Assembly (NCBI RefSeq): GCF_043290135.1
Contig: NC_134703.1
Coordinates: forward strand, 115,257,005 to 115,321,004
Origin: Rhipicephalus microplus
Lineage: Eukaryota > Arthropoda > Arachnida > Ixodida > Ixodidae
Direction of reading: 5' to 3'
DNA: 64,000 nt
Below are positions 11,297-21,082 of this stretch, in pieces (the first letter of the stretch is position 1; every line of letters begins with the position of its first letter). Both the position numbers and the translations under genes were made by a program. The notes under the pieces were generated by a model. The model ran no database searches, was not told the origin of the DNA, and saw only the letters and a program-made list of their open reading frames with translations.

Positions 11297-13237
11297 CTAT
11301 AGTAGCCCAGGGCTGTAGGCAGAGTCTGCTGCTGGCTTGTGCCTTTTTGCAAGCCTGCTTGTGGCAGCATTCCTGCTTGTGTGGTCCTTGTTGGACATGC
11401 GAATTCGTCGACGATCCTTTTCGAGGCTTCGGCGCACTGCATGGCTACCAGCACTGTAGCCCAGTTTCTCTGCTATGACAGTGTTACTTTTCGTCACACC
11501 TTGATTGAATCGGCTGATGGCTTCGGCCACTGCCCTCTGGACACTGTGAAGCGAGGCATGCTTAGTCTTTGGTGCTTGCTCCCAAATAACAGAATGCAGG
11601 CACTCGCTAGCATTCCGAGTCATGCCATCGTTGCACCGCTCCAAGAGGGTTTCTTCACTCAGCCGCTTGAAGATTGGCTCCAAAGCTTCACACACGAAGC
11701 TGGGCAAGCTGTTTTTGTGTGGTGGGAGTTCCTCGTTCTTTGCCACAGCACGATTATAAAAGCACCAAGATTCTAGCCCTTCGGGGCAAAGATCGTGCTT
11801 CGGGGCGTCGTCAGTCGACGACATGTGGAGCAGGGTTGCCTCAACTGCCCTCTTCATTCCTGGCACGTCATTCTTATGACTCCTCAAAGCCCAGCCGTAG
11901 TAATTCATAATTTTCTTGATTCTCTCCTGGGTGAGCCGTCCCTTTCCTCCAAGTGGCTCACCTTGGGCCTTCTTGTCAACCAGCGCACGCAAGGCTGCTC
12001 CCATACGCTTGTGTACGTGATTCACACAATCTTTCTTTTCTACCTTGATGAAGCCGTACACAGCCTGCTCGGTCAAGGCATGGAAAGTCCTGCTGTCACC
12101 GTCAGAAAGCATCGTGGTGTAACGCAGCTTGTACTTTTCTAGAGATCTCTGGAACATAATGAGTGCAACTTGCACCTCCATTTGCCCGGCTTTACAATCA
12201 ATGTTTTTCTGGCAGTCTGGCACATGTGTTGTGTGCCAAGCTGTGTAGCCTTGCTCACTGGGTTTTGGACCTAGTGAGCAGCCCAAGCAAAAGTTGGACA
12301 AGACAATGTGGTCCACAACAAGCCCGGTGTACATTTCAATGATGCACCCGACCGCAATGTGTGAACTGTGGCCACGCGTCAGCCAAGTTCCATCGAAGAT
12401 CACGTCGATGTTGCCTGGTGGGTTGCCAAAGTCCCTGTAGAGTTCCTTGATTTGAACCACACTTGCGGCCTCACAGTCTGTTGCAGCCCTGGTGCATGCC
12501 TGAACCATCATGTTCATGTGGCCCTGGAAAGTTTTGTGGTGTAAGCCGCGATGAGAAATGTTCATTACAGCAAAGAAATCGGAGAGGGCTGTTGCTCCCT
12601 TGCCGATGCTCTGAATGGCCTTCATCGCTCTGACGTTCACTTCGAACGGCGTTATCCTGGCGTCACCGGCGACTCTCGGGGAAGAAAATCGCTCTAAGCG
12701 CATCTCACAAGTGGAGCACTCCACCACAAGCTTGACACAAAGCCCATAATCTTTGGTGGGGTCCTTCGAAAGTGCCACAGTTTTCTTGCCGCACCCGGGA
12801 CACAGCATAAGTCCAAGAATCTCTTGCACCACGGTCAAAGCCATTACTGCAAATTCAGTTCCGCTGTCGTTGACGTCCTCTTTCATTTCGACACCCAGAA
12901 GCTCGAACTTTCGCTCTGTTGCAGACTTCGATGCCAGGCGCGTTTTTATGTTACCGGCGGTCGCTGTGCGCTCCCTGCTTTCTTCAGGTGTGAAGAAAGT
13001 GGTGTTTATACGATCTGCGGCAACACGCGAAGTTGAGGCAGACGAAGCGTCGACGCCTGATGTGTTGGGTTGCAGCTCGGAACTCGATCCGGCAGAGCCT
13101 CCAGGCAGAGCAGCAACCAGCAACTCGGGCAGCATGACAGGCCTCGCCGCCTTCCGTCGCGCATTCCAGGGCCGCTTTCGAGTCTTGCCGAACGCCTCAC
13201 GCGTCGTAACCTTCAGACGACGATCTCCTTTAGCCAT
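11297..13237 (-). CDS. Transposase of the Kolobok-like element (Mutator-like transposase domain)
   Basis: A single 646-residue open frame with no stops or frameshifts. It should cut and rejoin element ends in the nucleus. Residues 1-130 are basic and low-complexity, as in a nuclear DNA-binding tail. A zinc-ribbon-like module has CPGC at 146-149 and CSTC at 174-177. The DDE-type core shows Asp in FDGTW (282), Asp in SDGDS (379 or 381), the C-x2-H motif CVNH at 404-407, and Glu in NASECLHSVIW (545). The C-terminus is again basic. Proteins of this type are usually annotated as Mutator-like transposase domain proteins. The TTAA-flanked inverted repeats around it and the C-x2-H motif point instead to Kolobok. 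The leader at 13240-13815 is GC-rich and carries a 'gccattttg' block, a plausible promoter. Catalytic assignments are by motif only. Confidence 0.85.
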   Translation of the reverse strand: MAKGDRRLKVTTREAFGKTRKRPWNARRKAARPVMLPELLVAALPGGSAGSSSELQPNTSGVDASSASTSRVAADRINTTFFTPEESRERTATAGNIKTRLASKSATERKFELLGVEMKEDVNDSGTEFAVMALTVVQEILGLMLCPGCGKKTVALSKDPTKDYGLCVKLVVECSTCEMRLERFSSPRVAGDARITPFEVNVRAMKAIQSIGKGATALSDFFAVMNISHRGLHHKTFQGHMNMMVQACTRAATDCEAASVVQIKELYRDFGNPPGNIDVIFDGTWLTRGHSSHIAVGCIIEMYTGLVVDHIVLSNFCLGCSLGPKPSEQGYTAWHTTHVPDCQKNIDCKAGQMEVQVALIMFQRSLEKYKLRYTTMLSDGDSRTFHALTEQAVYGFIKVEKKDCVNHVHKRMGAALRALVDKKAQGEPLGGKGRLTQERIKKIMNYYGWALRSHKNDVPGMKRAVEATLLHMSSTDDAPKHDLCPEGLESWCFYNRAVAKNEELPPHKNSLPSFVCEALEPIFKRLSEETLLERCNDGMTRNASECLHSVIWEQAPKTKHASLHSVQRAVAEAISRFNQGVTKSNTVIAEKLGYSAGSHAVRRSLEKDRRRIRMSNKDHTSRNAATSRLAKRHKPAADSAYSPGLL

Positions 13238-13800
13238 TCGGGCAGGGAAGGTGACACCTCACCACACGCTGTCGAGCGAGCGGCCGAACAAGCGTAAACA
13301 GCGGCGCGATAAAACCACAGAGATATACAAACACAGCGAAACGCGAGAGAGGCAACCGGCGACGGCTCCGAGGCAGAGCGCGCGAAAAACAACCCGCTCG
13401 CTGCTAGACCAATAGGAGCGAAGCGCGCGGGGGGTGTGCGCGCTTTGGCCAATCAGCGGCGCGAACGCGTCCTCCAGGAATGACACGATAGCGTCAGTTC
13501 CAGCCCACCGACGCCATTTTGAAAGGGCGCAAAATGCGCACAAAGAAAACAGCTTTCAAACAAATCTAAGATGGCGGCTCCCGGCCACCGCGTTCGCACG
13601 TGGTGACGGCGCGAATTTCGAACATTTTGGGCCGATTTTTTCCAATTTCACGTCCACCTTGGGTCACATAAGCGCACTTTTTTATTATTTCCCAATAAAA
13701 TTGAACTTTTAGACTTCGCGGAGGGATTCTTGAATGTTTAAACATCGCGAAAATGCACTTTTCCAAAAATCGACTTTTTTGCTATTTTTTGCCGTTTTAA

Positions 13801-13815
13801 GACCCGCGTCTCCCC
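13801..13815 (-). repeat. Right terminal inverted repeat with TTAA target site
   Basis: Read on the minus strand it is GGGGAGACGCGGGTC, followed outside by TTAA at 13816-13819. It is next to the presumed transposase promoter. Confidence 0.85.
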
Positions 13816-13947
13816 TTAAGAACTTAGGGCGGGAAGGGTTAACAATAGACTGACCAGTGACCCACCACAACACACTTGTCTACTGTTTTCACATAGCTTT
13901 TAGACGGTTTACTGGAAGTCTTTACAGGACTGCAAAGCGCTACTCAC

Positions 13948-14128
13948 CAGAGCAGACAAGGTTCCTGCAGAGGCCAGCACGAAAGTCGTGGAACACACGA
14001 TTACGATGTTGCTGGGACATCTTGGCGTGGATGTAGTAGCACGAGTAGCCAAGTTCCGTTATCTTCTTCGCCAAAAGCTCCACCCGCTGAGTGGAGTTGC
14101 AGAAGATAATTGACTGATTGATTTGCAG
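13948..14128 (-). other. DDX6: DDX6 coding exon 8: motif IV and RecA2
   Basis: A 181-base exon from [13 protein letters not shown] through [18 protein letters not shown] to NLVCS plus one base. The donor is GTGAGT. The next exon should begin with the rest of an Asp codon and LFTRG (motif V), but it is not found in the 13.9 kb to the left. Confidence 0.95.
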
Positions 14129-17100
14129 CTGCAATGAAAAATGGAGGTAATGAAGATATGTGGAAAAACCAATGTGTTACTTTACACACTGCAGGATTGA
14201 CAGCTGCGCAACGAAAGTGCCACACGACTCGAATAGCCCAAAAAGTGGTATAAATGAATCGATCAAGCAACACAACACAAAACCAGTCCGGCAAAATTCC
14301 ACATTGTACCGTAAGGGTTCATGCAAAAGCCCGTCCCCTTCTTGGATGTTTCCAACATCCACAAAATAAAATAAGCAAGCGCCCTTTCTTAGCGGATTTT
14401 CCACAGTTACCTTGAATTTTGCTACATGACAAATCCACGACCAGTGCTAGGCAGAACTAAAGCATTGAAACCTCATTGCCAACACCGTTCAGCAACAGTA
14501 GCAACTTGGGTGTAGCTTCTTCAGAAAGTGGAGAAGAGTAATGCAAATTGTCAGCAGCAGAGGTATGCTGTGTTTGCACTTTTCATCATTGAAACAAACC
14601 CAAGGTTACCCTTCAATGCGTCCGAACGGAATGTTGAACATTGCTCTGCATAAATGCTAAATCATCTTTCTAGTCGTAATCAGCCTATGCAACATGAAGA
14701 AAGGCTTAAACTGAAATTTGAAAAAGTGATCGCAATGGACACTTGGCACTGTGCGAGAGGGAAGCTCACCTTTGAGAAGAGCGTGTTGAGGCAGTGGACC
14801 TTTTGCCTTTCTTGCACAAAAGCGTAGTACTGGGTCACACCTTTCAGGGTCAGCTCATCCATCAGGTTAATCTCGTATGGGCTGTGCAAGTGCTTCTTCT
14901 GCACAAGAGGGTGAAAGCACTACAGGCTCAGAGGCACCAACATAGCTGCAACACTGTGGCAACCCTAACACAGTCTTCTAGTGCCAAACAGCACCTTAAT
15001 TCTGCAAAAACTCGGCCAGAAATGCTTAACTATGTGTATAGTTTTATATTAGGCAGGCAAGACTACAAAAACTATGCTAATAGAAGTATGAATCCATGTC
15101 CTCAACTTATGGGTAGATGGTATTCGAACAGCTTTGCACTTCTATTGAGAGAGCTTTTTCGTGGCAGCAAATGCAAGCACCAAACCGGAACCACTACAAG
15201 AATCTTCATGAGCTTGCGCCTTATTTGTCGATGACAACAGCAGTGTAAAATACTGAAACATACCACTTATGACCAGCTCCAGTTATACACCAGAAATTGT
15301 TTCTGCACACCAAATTCTATAAACAGAAATTTGAGACTACACATCTTGAAATGAAAATTGCATGTAATTTACATTTAACTTGGAAGTATAGAGTTTCGCA
15401 AATACACAGGCAAGTTCAAGCCTAGAGGCAAATCTCACTTTTAACTTGGGTATTGCTTCTTCAGAAAGTGGAGAAGAGTAATGCAAAAAGTCAGCAGCAG
15501 AGGTATGACCCTTTTGCACAATCATCATTGAAACAAACCCAAGGACACTGGACGTATACAAGCAGCTAGTCTAAACTTTTCACCCACATCTTTGTCTGCC
15601 ACGTTTTAACTTCAACTTTCTTGAGCCTATTGTGAAATGGCACTCACCATGAACTGCTCCACTGTGAGTGGGAAAGTGGCAGAGTAGAGAAGAATCTGCC
15701 TGTCCGAGGGCAGGTAACTGATCACTTTGTCCAGCAAGCCCTTGAAGTCCTGGGAGAGCAGCTTGTCGGCCTGCAAAGAGGAAATGACCGCTACAGTCGC
15801 AAAGGCGCACACATGCAAACTTTGCCAAAGTGCAGTCTTCTCAATGTCTTCGAGTGCTAGAACAGCAGCACTTTTGGACAAGACGACCCATTAACCACTT
15901 AAAGTAGCAATGGTTGATCGTAAAAACTTGGTAGTGCTCTGTGCAGCTCTTGGAAGACCAAAGCGTCTAACCTTAGCAATAAGCGAGGATTAAAAAGCTA
16001 GAAAAATGGAGACATTCTCATGAAGTTTTTGCCCTAACCACACTCAAACCTCAATATAACATACCCGGATATAACGAATTACCGGTTATAAAAATAAATG
16101 AAAAATAGCTTTGTCGTAGCTAGAGTGCTACAAATATATGTTTATAACGAATTTTCGGATATAACCAAGTATTTTTTGTGGCACGTGGGACTTTGTTATA
16201 ATGAGGTTTGAGTGTATAGCAGACTCAACTTAAAATTGCTCAAAAAGATTAATTTCTATAGCAACGAATATGCCAAGTACTAATGAGATCACAAACAGCT
16301 GCTTTGAAATTTTAATTGGACGAATTTGAGATAAAGGCGCACAAAGTCAAATGAAGTACCCCTTGAGGTGAATGGCAGGCAGGTAATGAAGGCAGTGCAG
16401 GAATCTGCTATAGCTTAGCGGCCAACCCTAACGCTAAAATGTACCATGGTGCTAATGATGTGCAAATGCACAGGCTTGATGAACAACGTTCGGAAAGCCG
16501 TACAAGCACAACGTCAAACAGTGACAACCCTTTTGATTCGGTAGAAGATCAGACAAATGGCATTTCCAGCTTGAAGGCAGATGCATATGACGCTGCATTT
16601 AATAGAGCACACTCTACAACAACGTTGCAAGCCCCGCAAGTTTTGCGATTCAGCCGTTTGAGGACGCCAGTAATTATATCAGCAAAACATGCAGCCGTGG
16701 AGTCAATAGGCGGCCACGTTTCAGTTTTAAAATTTTTACCGAAATAGCAAAATATTTTAGCCGTATAGGCACACTGCATTACAGCCTATACTTAGCGTGC
16801 TGCTGGAAATTCAGATGCCCTATGGGAACCAGTAGAGGAGCAAGTCCGGCAATTTAACGCGAAACGAAAGAACCTCGCACTTTAAGTGCACTATTTGCAA
16901 GCAAGAACTTCCGATGCTGCAAGATTTGCCAACAAGGGCAGTATTGCAAATGAACACCATTGCTCACACCAGATATTGCCAAGCTCACCTCATCCAGAAT
17001 GAGCATGTTGCACTTGTCCATCTGCGCTACTCTCTTCTCCATGAGATCCAATATGCGGCCAGGTGTTGCGATGATCACGTGAACTGCAAGGAGTTACGGA

Positions 17101-20100
17101 AGCGTTGTCACTACGCAACACAGGGCCTGAAAAGTACGCATTATGCATGGCATTGAGCACTGACAAGCCTACACAATTGCAGTTTCACAAGTAGACGAAG
17201 CGAGTGAAAGCAAAAATCTGCCTCCGGTAGACAATCTTTCTTCCGGAAGAAGAGTTCACTTCTGGAACACGAGTTCACAGTAAGAGCATGCTTCAGTGGC
17301 TTACAAGAGTGGCTGCATATCAGTGCTTTGGTATAATGTCGTCACATTGTGTTCTGAAGCAGAACTGAGTGCTCATCATCTACGCAGCCACTAATTGAGT
17401 TTTTTTTACATTCTGAAGCCATCACGTAGCAGAAGCGCAGGTCAAGCGCTAAATTCTGGATAGTGCGAATTCGACAGGACAAGTGCTACTCTGAAAGTAG
17501 CACTTGTCCAGTGTATAGAATTTCCCCTTTTAAGTACTTAAAAGGGCCCTGAAACACTTGGTTTAATGCTTAGATGTGCATTCACAGGAGCCTTGACTAT
17601 CGGTCAACAGTGCTTTCCGAATGAGGAGAAAGTGCTGCACCCTCAGCAAGATTACAAAACAACCAGCCTAAAAACTATTTTTAAAGTGCCGAATTTCGGC
17701 CCCAAGAAGCCACAAGAACAGCCCCAAGAAGCCACAAGAACAGTCGCACGCAAACTGCACTGAAAGACTCAACGCCCCATGAAAATTCAGTCACCTTAGT
17801 CGCACCTAGATCCAACTGCCAGTTATAAACTCCCCCTGCCAAACTGCAGTCAGAGACTTGACTGTTAAAGCATATGCCCCATCATTGCACTAAAATGGGA
17901 ATCCCAGCCATACCATTCTCGTAGATGCGCATGATGTCATCCTTCAGATTGGTGCCACCAGTTGTAACCATGACTCTGGCCTTTAGGTGCTTCGACAGCT
18001 CGATGCAAATTTGACTGGTTTGGAGGGCGAGCTCTCGAGTTGGGACAATGGCCATAGCTGCAACAAGAGAGCAAAGACGGCGTCGCTCAGAACTGCCTTT
18101 GTCAGTTTGAAGAAGCCTCAAGACAGCAGGAGCTCAGTAAGTGGTATAGCGTCGTCACACAGGCTCTGTAGCAGAACTGGTGATCATCACAATGAGAGAG
18201 TGCATTCCCATTTTTCAAACAAGCACCTACCTTGGATGTGGTCCTTTGTGACGTCTATTCGTTGGAGCATGGGGATGATGTAAGCACCCGTCTTGCCAGT
18301 GCCGTTTTTGGCCCGAGCCAGAATGTCGCGCCCCAGCAGCGCTATGGGGATGCTGGCTTCCTGGATAGGAGAGGGCTTCTCCCAACCCTTCTCAAAGATG
18401 CCCATGAGAAGCTCTCGCTTTAGACAAAAGTCCTCAAATTCATTGCCCTTCGTATCTGTGACATCCTGGAAAGAGCAAAAACCCGCTTGAATAAGTGAAC
18501 AGTATATGCACTGCTTGCACCTCGCAGGACATTTCCCAGGTTGCACAGTCAGAGAGTGGTATAATGTCGTCAACTGAACTCTGAAGCAGAACTGGTGATC
18601 ATCATTTGTGCAACTGGAATGCGCCGAGTACAGTCTGCATCAAAAGCTTATAGACCACTGCGACTACCTTGAATTTTCCAGCAGTTGGTGGCTATTTGGT
18701 CAATCTGCACAATAGATGTTTGTGCATTTTAAAACAGGCTGTGATGCAATTCAAAACTCATCCAGAGCAGCAGGAATATTCAGCTTTTTGGGTCTAACGG
18801 TCGAAACTTAACGCACTGTACACTTTCTTATACAAGTGCGATGCATGTGAAGGATTTTTAAGGTCAGCCCAGTGGGGACATGAAGAAAAAAGCCACCCAA
18901 TGACAAAGATCGTTTTATCAAAATAGTTACAGCAGCAGATTGAAGGCCATCTATAACATTCTATTGAGACTTCCATCTAAAGGATTTTCACTCCAATGTT
19001 GCAAGAGTACAATACAGTCGCCAACGGATTTTTCGGACTTGTTGGATATTTCGGACTTTAAAAGTGCACCGTCAGGGTTTCCACGGGGAAAATGCATTTC
19101 TTTTCGACCGATTTTTCGGACAAATTCGCCCCCTAAGGTTACATTTTTCGGACTAAATTGCTTGTTTTGAGCAGCGCCACGAACCTGTATGGACGCCGCC
19201 ATGTTGGATTTTCTGCCGGCTTGACTAAGCTTAGTAGCTTAATTTTAAAATGGCTTTCCTGCCTCCAAGATTGGATTGATTGATTTGTGGGGTTTAACGT
19301 CCCAAAACCACCATATGATTATGAGAGACGCGTAGTGGAGGGCTCCGGAAATTTCGACCACCTGGGGTTCTTTAACGGCCTCCAAGATTGGAAAACAAAT
19401 GTCACATTTCAAGTTTCGGAGCCAGTGTCTGCTTTAGAAAATGCAGCACGGGACCATTTTCTCGTCTTCGGTTAGCTTTAGAAGTCAGCACTGTCGTCAT
19501 CCCATCGTACAGGGGGGAGGCGGATTTGCGCCGTAGCGGAGTGAATGTGCCTGCCACAATGACATTAGGGAGTTCTAAAATAGAGCACCGCGAGCCCTTG
19601 CGGTGGAGTCGCTGCTACTGCGAATGCGTCGCTATGCGAATCACCGTTCGCGGCCTGCCGGCAAAGTGTGTGCACCTTCCATGCATTTGAGTCTGCAGTC
19701 GGGCTGAATGTCCTTAGACCTTTCCCTAGGGGGAGCAAACGCTATTCTAGAACTCTTAATGTGTCCGCTATACCCGCAAACGTTATTCTAAAGCTCCCTA
19801 TTTAAAGACTTCGCTCGTGTGGATGACAATTTCGTGCGTGGAGCTCACAGGCAAAAAAATTCGTCGCCAGGTTGTGCCACGGCCACAGTGGTTCGGATGA
19901 TGATCGCCCCCAGCTGTCAGCAGCGGAGATCACCACTGCGGTGACACTTGTGTCGAGCATTTACGGTGACGATGTCACCTTGGCGCAAATACAGGCGAAC
20001 CAAATTGCTTCCAAGCGTAGTACGAGGCAAGGCAGAATCATGGGATTTTTTTTTTAGCCTGCCTGATGCAATAAAGTTCATATTTCTGACAAAAATGAAT

Positions 20101-21082
20101 TTTTCAGACTGTTCGATTTTTTCGGACTTTTTTTTCGGTCCCCGCCAGGTCGAAAAATCGGTCAGTGACTGTAGTCCCCCCTTCATAGAACGAAGACTGC
20201 TCATACAATACCTAGAGAAGAATCTGGAGCTGTGATCCTATACAGGAACTACAGGCTTCCAATAAATAGTGTTAGCTAGCAAATCGTTAACCTATCTTTT
20301 TCTACAGTTTGTTTCGTCCTTCGTGCTACGCAGGTAGTGGGGTGCATTTAAAAGTGCTTCTGCAGTGCCTTTGTTGTTCGAAGCGACTGAAGAACACTAG
20401 GTCTCGATTTCCTGCGACAATGGAGCTTTATAAGAGTTGCATTTGGCAGTTTTAAACGAAGAGTCATCCACTCACCGCTGCACATAAATGTAGCATCTCA
20501 TGCTGGTGCAGGAGACTGTACATCTTGCATAAAATGTTTTTTTCAAGAACACGTCTTGCCTAAACACAAACTACTGCAAAACGACTGCGAAGCTAAGCAG
20601 ACACACTACATGAACTCTGTAAAAGAGGCTCATTATAGAGGCATGGGCAGGGCATAACTTACCGATGTTCTCTTCCTTAAATCACGTGGAGGTATGACAA
20701 GTTTAGATTTCCAACCACCTTCATCAACATCCCTAAAAGAAAGGAATAAAACAGGTCACTCAAAAGAAGGCACAGTTTTAAGTAGTACTGTTACACAGGG
20801 CCGCTCAAGGTCAACCAATTACTGCACAACTGTCATGACAAGAGTTTAAAAGCACACAGCAAGCATAGCTGATATAACAATTACGATATGGAAAAGTTTA
20901 CATTATTCGCACAATACCAGCTAAGCTGTGACATACCTTGCTGCCAGTTCAGATAATTCAGATAACTCTCAGACACACAGGCCTGCCAAGAAATGGAACA
21001 AATGCACAAACCTAATGTTGTTGGTGTGGATTACAGATTTCTCAGGGGAATGGTTCCCCGAGTTTTCCACGATAGTGGTCAT
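13948..21082 (-). CDS. DDX6: ATP-dependent DEAD-box RNA helicase DDX6/Me31B (5' eight exons, incomplete at the 3' side)
   Basis: A cytoplasmic RNA helicase that binds mRNA in P-bodies, represses translation and promotes decapping, working with decapping enhancers and the CCR4-NOT complex. Coding exons, in gene order: 21082-21012, 20732-20663, 18465-18231, 18057-17914, 17083-16989, 15770-15648, 14898-14770, 14128-13948. All have AG acceptors and GT donors, and phases join cleanly to give 349 codons plus one base. Visible motifs are Q (GWEKPSPIQ), I (AKNGTGKT), Ia (PTRELALQ), Ib (TPGR), DEAD split between two exons, SAT, and IIFCN. The start ATG at 21082 has A at -3 and opens [10 protein letters not shown]. 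Human DDX6 is 483 residues. The last roughly 110, with motifs V and VI, are not found in the window and probably lie left of position 1. Introns are full of transposons. Close similarity to insect Me31B makes the identity secure. Confidence 0.93.
14503..14605 (+). repeat. About 100-bp MITE-like repeat, copy 1
   Basis: It begins CTTGGGT and ends ACCCAAG, a 7-bp inverted terminus, and shares about 90% identity with the copy at 15442-15544. It lies in the DDX6 intron after coding exon 7. Confidence 0.75.
14770..14898 (-). other. DDX6: DDX6 coding exon 7: inter-domain linker and start of RecA2
   Basis: A 129-base exon of 43 codons containing [20 protein letters not shown], a hallmark of DDX6 proteins, and ending NTLFSK. 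Both flanking introns carry a copy of the same roughly 100-bp repeat. Confidence 0.95.
15442..15544 (+). repeat. About 100-bp MITE-like repeat, copy 2
   Basis: Same orientation and same termini as copy 1. It lies in the intron before coding exon 7, so the exon is bracketed by direct repeats. Confidence 0.75.
15648..15770 (-). other. DDX6: DDX6 coding exon 6: second half of DEAD and SAT
   Basis: A 123-base exon of 41 codons, from ADKLLSQDF to [15 protein letters not shown], followed by GTGAGT. Confidence 0.95.
16041..16214. mobile_element. 174-bp MITE with long inverted ends
   Basis: The left end CACTCAAACCTCAATATAAC is matched by the inverted right end with one difference (CACTCAAACCTCATTATAAC). 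The pattern 'cactcaaacctcgttataac' is typical of short pogo/Tigger-like MITEs in ticks. It lies in the DDX6 intron that splits the DEAD box. Confidence 0.8.
16989..17083 (-). other. DDX6: DDX6 coding exon 5: TPGR and first half of DEAD
   Basis: A 95-base exon encoding [14 protein letters not shown] and ending LILDE. The DEAD box is completed by ADK at the start of the next exon, 1218 bp away. Confidence 0.95.
17329..17385 (+). repeat. About 55-bp intronic repeat, copy 1
   Basis: It carries 'ggtataatgtcgtcac' and then 'tgaagcagaactg'. Two further copies lie at 18141-18196 and 18552-18606, each in a different DDX6 intron. Confidence 0.65.
17914..18057 (-). other. DDX6: DDX6 coding exon 4: motifs Ia and GG
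   Basis: A 144-base exon encoding [12 protein letters not shown], then [20 protein letters not shown]. The donor is GGTATGG-type (GT at 17913-17912), which is weaker than at the other exons. Confidence 0.92.
18141..18196 (+). repeat. About 55-bp intronic repeat, copy 2
   Basis: It shares 'gtggtata-gtcgtcac' and 'agcagaactggtgatcatca' with copies 1 and 3. It occupies most of the 173-bp intron between coding exons 3 and 4. Confidence 0.65.
18231..18465 (-). other. DDX6: DDX6 coding exon 3: Q motif and Walker A
   Basis: A 235-base exon starting [13 protein letters not shown]. It holds the Q motif and motif I (AKNGTGKT) and ends in KDHIQ plus one base before GTAGGT. Confidence 0.95.
18552..18606 (+). 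repeat. About 55-bp intronic repeat, copy 3
   Basis: It carries 'gtggtataatgtcgtcaac' and 'gaagcagaactggtgatcat'. The nearby upstream exon boundary is at 18465. Confidence 0.65.
19272..19380 (-). repeat. Ruka SINE fragment nested in the pogo-like element
   Basis: It has the 'gattgattgatttgtggggt' tail followed by the 'aaaaccaccatatgattatg' and 'cacctggggttcttt' blocks. The tRNA-like head is missing. Confidence 0.85.
19566..19800. mobile_element. Small MITE with TAGGGAGYTYTAAAATA-type ends
   Basis: The left end TAGGGAGTTCTAAAATAG is the approximate inverse of the right end (TTCTAAAGCTCCCTA). Related ends occur near 25187-25345 and 28449-28735, so a small family is present. I see no coding capacity. 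Confidence 0.5.
19872..20057 (+). pseudogene. C-terminal remnant of a pogo/Tigger transposase with a PIP box
   Basis: The 61-codon frame reads [17 protein letters not shown]..., acidic and helical, and ends [12 protein letters not shown] just before the stop. QGRIMGFF fits the PCNA-interacting consensus Q-x-x-I-x-x-F-F. The pogo transposase is known to carry such a motif at its C-terminus. The upstream catalytic domain is not visible and nested insertions interrupt the region, so this is a remnant. Confidence 0.5.
20663..20732 (-). other. DDX6: DDX6 coding exon 2
   Basis: A 70-base exon encoding [23 protein letters not shown]. It corresponds to the conserved WK-L-PP-D-R-T segment just before the helicase core. 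The donor GTAAGT follows. Confidence 0.9.

Larger units (their letters stand above)
10118..13815 (-). mobile_element. Complete TTAA-flanked Kolobok-like DNA transposon
   Basis: A 3698-bp element with TTAA immediately outside both ends (10114-10117 and 13816-13819). The terminal inverted repeats match at 14 of 15 bases: GGGGAGACGtGGGTC on the left and GGGGAGACGcGGGTC on the right. The interior holds one uninterrupted 646-codon transposase on the minus strand, a GC-rich leader between the gene and the right end, and an A/T-rich 3' region. TTAA target duplications are typical of piggyBac and Kolobok elements, whereas Mutator elements usually duplicate 8-11 bases. With the C-x2-H motif in the transposase, Kolobok is the best fit. 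Intact ends and an intact frame suggest recent activity. It sits only about 130 bp downstream of the last visible DDX6 exon. Confidence 0.8.
19015..20171 (+). mobile_element. pogo/Tigger-like DNA transposon, degenerate
   Basis: The element begins CAGTCGCCAACGGATTTTT and ends, read inverted, CAGTCACTGACCGATTTTT, with TA directly outside both ends. CAGT termini, a TA target site and A/T-rich ends fit the pogo/Tigger group. Near the right end a 61-codon frame at 19872-20057 looks like the C-terminus of its transposase. A Ruka SINE (19272-19380) and a second small MITE (19566-19800) are nested inside. It lies in the second DDX6 intron and is opposite in orientation to the gene. Confidence 0.78.

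Noticed and set aside
12753..13415. A 220-codon plus-strand frame
   Set aside because: It is antisense to the N-terminal part of the transposase and shows no domain; it is a GC-driven shadow.
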